Of a DNA stretch of 5,488 nt, positions 1 to 5,488 are shown in pieces (position 1 is the first letter of the stretch; every line of letters starts with the position of its first letter). The notes beneath the pieces were generated by a model that worked only from the letters and a program-made list of their open reading frames with translations, was not told the DNA's origin and did no database searches. Source of the DNA: Methylophilaceae bacterium UBA6140 (GTDB lineage: Bacteria > Pseudomonadota > Gammaproteobacteria > Burkholderiales > Methylophilaceae). The stretch is taken from assembly GCA_002423265.1 (NCBI GenBank), contig DIVE01000034.1:2946-8433 (forward strand), read 5' to 3'. Made by a program: the position numbers and the translations under genes.

Positions 1-1458
1 CTGGACCTGCGCGGCGGCGTGCATTTCCTGCTTGAAGTCGATATGAATGCTGCGCTGACACAGGCCGCTGAGCGCTATGTCGGCGACTTCCGCAGCGCTT
101 TCCGCAAGGACAAGATCAACTATCAGGGCATCTCGCGCGAAGGTCAGACGGTGCTGATCCGCTTCACCAGCGCCGAAGAGGTCGCCAAGGTTGAGCGTAT
201 CATCAACCGCGACTTTCCCGACCTGACCATCAAGGAAACCGTCAGCGGCAACGAGACCATCGTCGTCGCCAGCCTGAGCCCGGCAGCGCAGAAACGGATT
301 CAGGATTTCGCACTGAAACAGAACATTCAGACCCTGCACAACCGCATTAATGAGCTCGGCGTGGCTGAACCCATCATCCAGCAGCAGGGCGCCAACCGCG
401 TCGTGGTGCAACTTCCCGGCGTGCAGGATACCGCCAAGGCGAAAGAAATCCTCGGTCGCACCGCCACGCTGGAAATTCGCATGGTCGATGAAGAAAAAAG
501 CGACGCCGTAACGCTGGAAAATGCGTCCAAGGGCCAGGCACCGTTCGGCACCGAATTCTTCGTCGATCGTAACGGCCAGCCCTTGCTGGTAAAGAAGAGC
601 GTGGTACTGACCGGCGATTACATCACCGATGCCGGCCCGGGGCTTGATCAACAGTCCGGCGGCTCGGTCGTGCATGTCACGCTGGACGGCCGCGGCGCCG
701 GTATATTCAAGCAGGTCACACGCGAAAACGTCGGCAAGCGCATGGCGATCCTGCTGATCGAACGAGGCGAGGCCGAGGTCATCACCGCGCCTGTCATCCG
801 TGAGGAAATCGGCGGCGGCCGCGTACAGATATCGGGCATGGCCAACATCAAGGAAGCTACCGATGTCGCGCTCTTGCTGCGTGCCGGCGCACTGGCAGCG
901 CCGATGGATATTATCGAGGAACGTACCGTCGGCCCCAGCATGGGTGAAGAAAACATCAAGCGCGGCATGCACTCGGTTCTCTGGGGCTTCGCCGCCATCG
1001 CGATTTTCATGATTGCCTACTACATGCTGTTCGGCACGGTTTCCGTGCTTGCGCTCGGTATTAACCTGTTGCTGCTGGTGGCGATTCTCTCAATGCTGCA
1101 GGCCACGCTGACGCTACCCGGTCTCGCCGCAGTGGCGTTGACGCTGGGTATGGCAATCGACGCCAACGTGCTGATCAACGAGCGCATCCGCGAGGAACTG
1201 CGTAACGGCAACACGCCGCAGGCTTCGATCCACGCCGGTTACAGCCGTGCCTGGGACACCATTCTCGACTCCAACGTCACCACCCTGATTGCGGGCCTGG
1301 CGCTGTTCATGTTCGGCTCCGGTCCGGTCAAGGGTTTTGCGGTGGTTCACGTGCTGGGTATTCTGACTTCGATGTTCAGTGCGGTTCTGGTTTCGCGCGC
1401 CATCGTCAACGGCATTTACGGTTATCGCCGCAAGCTGACCAATCTCTCGATCGGCTAA
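1..1458 (+). CDS. secD: Protein translocase subunit SecD (5' end missing)
   Basis: SecD is an inner-membrane RND-type subunit that works with SecF to use the proton gradient to complete Sec-dependent protein export. The reading frame is open from base 1 (LDLRGGVHFL, the conserved block that starts the first periplasmic domain) to TAA at 1456-1458, giving 485 residues. E. coli SecD has about 615, so roughly 120-130 residues, including the first membrane helix, lie off the left edge. The GTG at 19 is not the real start, because the conserved block precedes it. Visible landmarks in window residue numbers: GVAEPIIQQQG near 120-130 in the periplasmic domain; ERTVGPSMG near 307-315 before the membrane part; hydrophobic helices at about 327-345, 347-366, 372-392, 420-440 and 446-470; and GMAIDANVLINERIREEL at 383-400. 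In that last motif D387 matches the aspartate known to be needed for proton-driven function in SecD. secF follows after 56 bases, so the two are probably cotranscribed. Confidence 0.97.
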   Translation: MDLRGGVHFLLEVDMNAALTQAAERYVGDFRSAFRKDKINYQGISREGQTVLIRFTSAEEVAKVERIINRDFPDLTIKETVSGNETIVVASLSPAAQKRIQDFALKQNIQTLHNRINELGVAEPIIQQQGANRVVVQLPGVQDTAKAKEILGRTATLEIRMVDEEKSDAVTLENASKGQAPFGTEFFVDRNGQPLLVKKSVVLTGDYITDAGPGLDQQSGGSVVHVTLDGRGAGIFKQVTRENVGKRMAILLIERGEAEVITAPVIREEIGGGRVQISGMANIKEATDVALLLRAGALAAPMDIIEERTVGPSMGEENIKRGMHSVLWGFAAIAIFMIAYYMLFGTVSVLALGINLLLLVAILSMLQATLTLPGLAAVALTLGMAIDANVLINERIREELRNGNTPQASIHAGYSRAWDTILDSNVTTLIAGLALFMFGSGPVKGFAVVHVLGILTSMFSAVLVSRAIVNGIYGYRRKLTNLSIG

Positions 1459-1492
1459 CGGTCAACGGGCACTGGATACTTAAACAACGGCT

Positions 1493-1514
1493 AGAGCATA
1501 TATAGAGCACAACT
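1493..1514 (+). repeat. Two 11-bp direct repeats between secD and secF
   Basis: The sequence AGAGCA occurs at 1493-1498 and again at 1504-1509. Each copy is preceded by TA, and the offset is 11 bp, about one helical turn. The repeat lies directly before the secF ATG at 1515. The second copy supplies the only purine-rich AGAG (1504-1507) at a distance suited to ribosome binding, though it is a weak Shine-Dalgarno match. An AT-rich TATATA sits between the copies but has no acceptable -35 partner. The repeat is seen directly; any function is inference and it could be chance. Confidence 0.4.
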
Positions 1515-2450
1515 ATGGAATTTTTCCGGATCAAAAAAGATATTCCCTTCATGAGCTACGGCCGCCTGACAACGGCCATATCGCTCATCACTTTCCTGCT
1601 GGCGATTTACTTTCTCGCCGTGCGCGGATTGAATCTGGGGGTCGATTTCACCGGCGGCACCATGATGGAGGTCAGCTATCCGGAACCCGCCAAAATCGCC
1701 GAGATTCGCACCGCAGTGCAAAGCGTCGGTTTGAGCGATGTCACGGTACAGAATTTTGGCACCAGCCGGGACGTGCTGATTCGCCTGCCGGTCAAGGAGG
1801 GCCTGACCACCGCTCAGCTGTCAGAAGAAGTAATGGCTGCGTTGCGCGCCGCTGACAACTCAGTCGTCATGAACCGCGTCGAATTCGTCGGTCCGCAGGT
1901 CGGCCAGGAGCTCTATGAGAACGGCGCACTGGCCTTGCTGCTGGTCAGTATCGGCATCATGCTCTATCTGTACTTCCGTTTCGAGTGGCAATTCGCGCTG
2001 GCCGCCATCATCGCCAACTCGCACGATGTGGTCATCATTCTCGGCTTCTTCGCCTTCTTCCAGTGGGAATTCAACCTGACGGTTCTTGCTGCCGTGCTGG
2101 CCGTACTCGGCTACTCGGTCAACGAATCGGTGGTGGTCTTCGACCGAATCCGCGAAAATTTCCGCAAGATGCGCAAGGCACTGCCGAAAGAGGTCATCGA
2201 CAACGCCATTACCCGCACCATGTCGCGCACCATCATCACCCACTTCTCGACCCAGTTGATGGTGCTGTCCATGCTGATGTTCGGCGGCGAGGTGCTGCAC
2301 AACTTCTCGCTGGCGCTGACCATCGGCATTCTGTTCGGCATTTATTCGTCGGTACTGGTCGCCAGCCCGATCGTGCTCTTCCTTGGCGTATCGCGCGAAA
2401 CTTTTGTTTCCTCCGAGAAGAAGCCGGTCGAAGAAGAAGCCATGTCTTAA
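1515..2450 (+). CDS. secF: Protein translocase subunit SecF
   Basis: This is the inner-membrane partner of SecD in the SecDF auxiliary translocase complex. The 311-residue length is normal for stand-alone SecF (E. coli about 323). The ATG gives MEFFRIKKDIPFM, the usual N-terminus in related bacteria. Landmarks: first membrane helix about 17-36; GVDFTGGT at 42-49, the SecF signature; a periplasmic domain to about 120; VEFVGPQVGQEL at 122-133; and five further helices between about 136 and 290. The charged residues typical of the proton path are present: D171 in NSHDVV, and GYSVNESVVVFDRIREN at 199-215. The short cytoplasmic tail is charged and mostly acidic (EKKPVEEEAMS). No strong ribosome site is visible, only AGAG eight bases before the ATG, which would fit translation in an operon with secD. 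SecD and SecF are separate genes here, not fused as in some other bacteria. Confidence 0.98.
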   Translation: MEFFRIKKDIPFMSYGRLTTAISLITFLLAIYFLAVRGLNLGVDFTGGTMMEVSYPEPAKIAEIRTAVQSVGLSDVTVQNFGTSRDVLIRLPVKEGLTTAQLSEEVMAALRAADNSVVMNRVEFVGPQVGQELYENGALALLLVSIGIMLYLYFRFEWQFALAAIIANSHDVVIILGFFAFFQWEFNLTVLAAVLAVLGYSVNESVVVFDRIRENFRKMRKALPKEVIDNAITRTMSRTIITHFSTQLMVLSMLMFGGEVLHNFSLALTIGILFGIYSSVLVASPIVLFLGVSRETFVSSEKKPVEEEAMS

Positions 2451-2459
2451 GCGGTATTC

Positions 2460-2489
2460 TTGACAAGCAAGGTTCTTACGCCCGACACT
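2460..2489 (+). promoter_or_regulatory. Possible sigma-70 promoter for corB
   Basis: A perfect -35 hexamer TTGACA lies at 2460-2465, ten bases after the secF stop. The best -10 candidate is GACACT at 2484-2489, with an 18-base spacer. It matches only three of six consensus positions, but these include the important A2 and final T. The expected transcript start near 2496 would leave a leader of about 23 bases before the corB start. No terminator separates secF from corB, so read-through is also possible. The -35 is seen; promoter activity is inferred. Confidence 0.3.
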
Positions 2490-2518
2490 AGCAGCGTCTC
2501 TTAACCCTACAAGACCCC

Positions 2519-3778
2519 TTGGACCAGATCCCCTTATCGATGCAGCTTGGTGCTCTCGCCATGCTGCTATTTATTTCCGCATTCTTTTCAGTTTCTGAAA
2601 CCAGCCTGATGTCGGTCAACCGTTACCGGTTGCGCCACCTGGCAAAAGACGGCCATCGCGGCGCGCGGCTGGCGGTTTCACTGCTGAACAAGACCGATAA
2701 GCTGCTGGGCATGATCCTGCTCTGCAATAATCTCGCCAATGCCGCATCCGCAACACTGGTGACTGTCATCAGCATCAACCTGTTCGGCGAAGGGGAGATT
2801 GTTCTGATGTCGGCTACGCTGACCGTCACCTTTGCGATTCTGGTGTTCAGCGAAATATCACCCAAAGTTTTTGCCGCTGCGCACTCGGAAAAACTTGCGC
2901 TGTTCTGCAGCTATATCCTCTACCCGCTGTTAAAGGTCACCACACCGGTCGTCTGGTTCGTCAATCTGTTCGTGCAGGGCTTGCTCAGAATCCTCGGCAT
3001 CAAGGTCAATTTTGCCGAAGCCAGCCACGGCATTTCGATGGAAGAACTGCGCAGCATCGTGCTCGATGCCGGCAGCTATATCCCGAAAAAGCACCGGGCG
3101 ATTCTGCTCAATCTGTTCGATCTGGAAAAAATCACGGTCGACGATGTCATGACAGCCCATACCCAGATCGAAGCGATCAATTTCGACAATCCGCTGGAAT
3201 CCATACTGCAGCAGCTCTCGACCAGTCATCACACGCGACTGCCGGTGAGGCAGGGGCCTAACGAAGAAATTATCGGCATCCTGCACATCCGCAAGGCGAT
3301 GAACCAGCTGCGTGACGGCGAACTGGACATGGAAGCGCTGCACGAAATCATTACCGAGCCCTACTTCATCCCTTCCGGCACGCCGCTATATACGCAGATG
3401 CAGCAATTTCAAGAGAAAAAGCAGCGGATTGCCCTGGTTGTCGACGAATATGGTGAACTGAAAGGTCTGATCAGCCTCGAAGATATATTGGAAGAAGTGA
3501 TCGGTGATTTCACGACTCAATCGCCGCTGCGCATGAGCTCTTACCGGCAGGAAGAAGACGGCAGCTGGATAGTCGACGGTAGCAGCCATCTGCGCGACCT
3601 GAACAAGAAGCTGGGACTGAGTTTTCCGCTGGATGGCCCGAGAACGCTGAACGGACTTGTGCTGGAGCATTTTGAGGACATCCCGGAACCCAATACCAGC
3701 TTCAAAATCGGTGCCCATCGTCTCGAAGTTCTGCAAACCCAGGACAGAATCGTCAAGAGCGTCCGGATTTACCCTTGA
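2519..3778 (+). CDS. corB: CorB/YfjD-type CNNM-CBS transporter (HlyC/CorC family)
   Basis: This is an inner-membrane protein of the CNNM/DUF21 family, linked by family knowledge to Mg2+/Co2+ transport and resistance. Domain order: DUF21 membrane region about 1-190, with FFSVSETS at 22-29 and SEISPK at 111-116 as the conserved polar motifs; CBS pair about 206-262 and 275-330, the latter ending in VVDEYGELKGLISLEDILEEVIGDF; and a C-terminal CorC_HlyC domain about 345-418. The length (419) and domain order match E. coli YfjD/Salmonella CorB (about 428), not the soluble CorC (YbeX). The start is TTG. From it, SETS falls at the same residue number as in YfjD as I remember it, whereas the next in-frame ATG (2540) would remove seven residues. 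A stop at 2489-2491 limits extension. No Shine-Dalgarno sequence is visible at either start. The CBS1 motif, usually M-x-P-R, reads MTAH (210-213). Substrate and direction of transport cannot be told from sequence. Confidence 0.93.
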   Translation: MDQIPLSMQLGALAMLLFISAFFSVSETSLMSVNRYRLRHLAKDGHRGARLAVSLLNKTDKLLGMILLCNNLANAASATLVTVISINLFGEGEIVLMSATLTVTFAILVFSEISPKVFAAAHSEKLALFCSYILYPLLKVTTPVVWFVNLFVQGLLRILGIKVNFAEASHGISMEELRSIVLDAGSYIPKKHRAILLNLFDLEKITVDDVMTAHTQIEAINFDNPLESILQQLSTSHHTRLPVRQGPNEEIIGILHIRKAMNQLRDGELDMEALHEIITEPYFIPSGTPLYTQMQQFQEKKQRIALVVDEYGELKGLISLEDILEEVIGDFTTQSPLRMSSYRQEEDGSWIVDGSSHLRDLNKKLGLSFPLDGPRTLNGLVLEHFEDIPEPNTSFKIGAHRLEVLQTQDRIVKSVRIYP

Positions 3779-3829
3779 CCCGCGATCTGGAGCTGTCCCG
3801 GAAAGCAGATAAACCCTGCCGGCTTCAGG

Positions 3830-3858
3830 CTTGAAATTTTCCTGATTAGGCTCAAAAT
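3830..3858 (+). promoter_or_regulatory. Possible clpS promoter, sigma-32-like or sigma-70
   Basis: CTTGAAA at 3830-3836 is an exact match to the sigma-32 (RpoH) -35 consensus. After 14 bases comes CTCAAAAT (3851-3858), which agrees with CCCCATNT at four of seven defined positions. The same stretch can be read as a sigma-70 promoter: TTGAAA (3831-3836), 16-base spacer, CAAAAT (3853-3858). Either way transcription would begin near 3865, only about five bases before the clpS ATG. That leaves no room for a ribosome site and counts against the call unless the message is nearly leaderless. Confidence 0.4.
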
Positions 3859-3869
3859 ACTAGTGACAT

Positions 3870-4181
3870 ATGGCTAACACCAAGCATCAAGACAGCGTAA
3901 TATCAGAGACTAGAACGGCGAAACCGAAGCCGCCAGCGATGTACAAGGTCATTTTGCTGAATGACGATTACACGCCGATGGAATTCGTTGTCGATGTCAT
4001 ACAGCGTTTTTTTGGCAGGACGCGTGAACAAGCCACGCAGATCATGCTCAAAGTTCATACGGAAGGTGCTGGCGTCTGCGGGGTTTACCCGCACGACATC
4101 GCTGAAACCAAGATGAATCAGGTGATGCAGCATGCACAGCAGCACCAGCATCCGCTGCAATGTGTCATGGAAATTGCTTGA
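3870..4181 (+). CDS. clpS: ATP-dependent Clp protease adaptor ClpS
   Basis: ClpS is a small cytoplasmic adaptor that binds proteins with destabilising N-terminal residues (Leu, Phe, Tyr, Trp) and delivers them to ClpA for degradation by ClpAP. The 103 residues match the usual size (E. coli 106). A flexible N-terminal extension of about 20 residues leads to [20 protein letters not shown] (20-39), the family signature. Substrate-pocket residues by alignment to E. coli ClpS are present: N31, D32, D33, T35, M37 and H63 (in KVHTEG). [14 protein letters not shown] at 68-81 and the end [10 protein letters not shown] are also typical. The ATG at 3870 is preferred over M24 because ClpS proteins normally carry such an extension, which is needed for delivery in E. 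coli. Only a weak AGTGA lies just upstream. clpA follows 97 bases downstream, the standard arrangement. Confidence 0.98.
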   Translation: MANTKHQDSVISETRTAKPKPPAMYKVILLNDDYTPMEFVVDVIQRFFGRTREQATQIMLKVHTEGAGVCGVYPHDIAETKMNQVMQHAQQHQHPLQCVMEIA

Positions 4182-4204
4182 AAATCGCCAATCTGCCGCC
4201 ACAC
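4177..4204 (+). promoter_or_regulatory. Possible sigma-32-like promoter before clpA
   Basis: A second exact CTTGAAA occurs at 4177-4183, overlapping the clpS stop codon (TGA at 4179-4181). With a 13-base spacer, the octamer CGCCACAC (4197-4204) matches CCCCATNT at four of seven defined positions, including C3, C4 and A5 but not the T positions. A start near 4211 would give a leader of about 68 bases for clpA. The -10 is weak. Overlap with the coding end of clpS means the heptamer could simply reflect codons plus chance. Confidence 0.25.
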
Positions 4205-4266
4205 AACAGTCGCAACCGGTTATTGAAGTAATAGTGCAGTACCCCGCAATCCAAGTTTGAACAAGC

Positions 4267-4272
4267 AAGGTG
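4267..4272 (+). promoter_or_regulatory. Ribosome binding site of clpA
   Basis: AAGGTG at 4267-4272 differs from AAGGAG by one base and ends six bases before the ATG at 4279. It is the clearest Shine-Dalgarno match in the window and fixes the clpA start. Confidence 0.75.
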
Positions 4273-4278
4273 CCCAAA

Positions 4279-5488
4279 ATGATAGCGCAAGAATTAGAAG
4301 TCTCCCTCCACATGGCCTTTATGGACGCTCGACAGAAGCGTCATGAACTGATCACGGTGGAACACCTGCTGCTGGCGATGATCGACAATCCGACAGCGGC
4401 CGATGTATTGCGCTCCTGTGGCGCCAATCTGGACAACCTGCGCACAGAGCTCAACAATTACATTGAAGAACACACTCCGGTCGTCGGCGGCACAGACGAG
4501 GTCGATACCCAGCCCACGCTGGGCTTTCAGCGCGTCATCCAGCGCGCCATCCTGCACGTGCAATCCTCCGGCAAGAAGGAAGTGACCGGCGCCAACGTAC
4601 TGGTAGCCATTTACGGCGAAAAGGATTCGCATGCCGTGTTCTTTCTGCACCAGCAAGGCATCACCCGCCTGGATGTCGTCAACTTCATTTCGCACGGCGT
4701 TGCCAGAATGGCGGACGGCACCACCAAACGCAGCGAATCCGAGCAAGAGCCGGAAACCGAGGCCTCACCGGCCGGTGCGCTGGAAAGCTACACATTGAAC
4801 CTCAACCAGCAAGTGGCCGCCGGCAAGATCGACCCGCTGATCGGCCGTTCGCTGGAAATCGAACGCGTGATCCAGACCCTCTGCCGCCGCCGCAAGAACA
4901 ATCCCCTGCTGGTCGGCGAAGCCGGCGTCGGCAAGACCGCCATCGCTGAAGGCCTGGCACAACGTATTGTCGAAGGCAACGTGCCGGATGTGCTGGGCAA
5001 CTCGGTCATCTATTCGCTCGACATGGGTGCACTGCTGGCCGGCACCAAGTATCGCGGCGATTTTGAACAGCGCCTGAAAGCAGTCATGAAGAAGCTCACG
5101 GAGCAGCCGAATGCAATTCTGTTCATTGACGAGATCCATACACTGATCGGCGCCGGCTCCGCCAGCGGCGGCACGCTGGACGCCTCCAACCTGCTGAAAC
5201 CGGCACTCTCCAACGGCAGCCTGAAATGTATAGGCGCAACGACCTATCAGGAATATCGCGGAATTTTCGAAAAAGACCACGCGCTTTCCCGTCGTTTTCA
5301 GAAAGTCGATGTGATCGAGCCCAGCGTGATCGAAACGGTGGAGATTCTCAAAGGCCTGAAATCACGCTTCGAGGATCATCACAAGGTGAAATATTCGGCC
5401 AGCGCACTGACCACGGCCGCCGAGCTATCGGCCAAGTACATCAATGACCGTCACCTGCCGGATAAGGCGATCGACGTCATCGACGAGG
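4279..5488 (+). CDS. clpA: ATP-dependent Clp protease ATP-binding subunit ClpA (3' end missing)
   Basis: ClpA is a cytoplasmic AAA+ hexamer that unfolds substrates and threads them into the ClpP peptidase. The frame stays open from ATG 4279 to the right edge, giving 403 complete codons of an expected 750 or so. Visible parts: N-domain about 1-145 ([14 protein letters not shown], then [13 protein letters not shown]), which docks ClpS; a variable acidic linker about 146-168; and the first AAA+ module. That module has Walker A GEAGVGKT (213-220, alanine where E. coli has proline), pore-1 loop GTKYRGDFE (255-263), Walker B ILFIDEIH (280-287, D284/E285), sensor-1 region IGATTYQEY (318-326) and arginine-finger LSRRFQ (336-341). 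It ends in [17 protein letters not shown]. ClpA is favoured over ClpB because the N-domain starts MIAQELE, there is no room for the ClpB coiled-coil middle domain in the visible part, and clpS precedes it. The second AAA+ module and ClpP-binding loop are off the edge. Confidence 0.97.
   Translation, partial: MIAQELEVSLHMAFMDARQKRHELITVEHLLLAMIDNPTAADVLRSCGANLDNLRTELNNYIEEHTPVVGGTDEVDTQPTLGFQRVIQRAILHVQSSGKKEVTGANVLVAIYGEKDSHAVFFLHQQGITRLDVVNFISHGVARMADGTTKRSESEQEPETEASPAGALESYTLNLNQQVAAGKIDPLIGRSLEIERVIQTLCRRRKNNPLLVGEAGVGKTAIAEGLAQRIVEGNVPDVLGNSVIYSLDMGALLAGTKYRGDFEQRLKAVMKKLTEQPNAILFIDEIHTLIGAGSASGGTLDASNLLKPALSNGSLKCIGATTYQEYRGIFEKDHALSRRFQKVDVIEPSVIETVEILKGLKSRFEDHHKVKYSASALTTAAELSAKYINDRHLPDKAIDVIDE

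Noticed and set aside
1476..1504. TATATA as a -10 for a separate secF promoter
   Set aside because: There is no TTGACA-like hexamer 15-19 bases upstream, and the -10 lacks the conserved final T.
1985..2491. 168-codon + strand frame overlapping secF and running past its stop
   Set aside because: It lies in another frame of an unmistakable secF, its product is rich in Arg and His with no recognisable domain, and it has no ribosome site. It is a shadow of GC-rich coding sequence.
3814..3840. Possible terminator after corB: CCTG/CAGG stem followed by AATTTT
   Set aside because: The stem has only four pairs with a seven-base loop, and the T-run is several bases away and short, so it is too weak to call.
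2463..4270. 10-mer ACAAGCAAGG repeated at 2463-2472 and 4261-4270
   Set aside because: A window of this size is expected to hold several 10-mer repeats by chance, and the copies have different roles: one overlaps a -35 candidate and the other is the clpA ribosome site.
4765..5280. 171-codon minus-strand frame opposite clpA, with others opposite clpS (3903-4313) and secF (1860-2300)
   Set aside because: All are exact antisense shadows of conserved genes with low-complexity translations and no family resemblance.
4279..5488. ClpB or ClpC instead of ClpA
   Set aside because: The N-terminus, the clpS neighbour and the D1 motifs fit ClpA. The ClpC alternative does not fit a proteobacterial clpS-linked gene.

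Overview
The window is a compact, all-forward stretch of housekeeping genes from a proteobacterium, most likely a betaproteobacterium of the Nitrosomonadales/Gallionellaceae kind. This placement is an inference from the style of the proteins, for example the SecF N-terminus MEFFRIKKDIPFM and the ClpS core, and from moderately GC-rich coding sequence. No species can be named. Every gene is on the + strand. There is no sign of a mobile element, CRISPR array, tRNA or rRNA.

Layout: (1) 1-1458 is the 3' three quarters or so of secD, cut by the left edge. (2) 1515-2450 is complete secF. (3) 2519-3778 is a complete CNNM/DUF21-CBS-CorC_HlyC membrane protein of the CorB (YfjD) type, with a TTG start. 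(4) 3870-4181 is complete clpS. (5) 4279-5488 is the 5' half of clpA, cut by the right edge. The four gaps are 56, 68, 91 and 97 bases long. None contains a convincing rho-independent terminator.

Functionally there are three modules. SecD and SecF form the proton-driven auxiliary complex of the SecYEG translocon, which pulls exported proteins across the inner membrane. CorB is a predicted divalent-cation (Mg2+/Co2+) transport or resistance protein. ClpS and ClpA are the N-degron adaptor and the AAA+ unfoldase of the ClpAP protease.

No undescribed system is evident; the coding content is ordinary. The points worth a second look are regulatory. The heptamer CTTGAAA, the sigma-32 -35 consensus, occurs once before clpS and once before clpA. 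A 10-bp direct repeat at 21-bp spacing lies over the clpS promoter candidate. There is also an 11-bp tandem repeat between secD and secF, and an unusual start region and CBS motif in corB.
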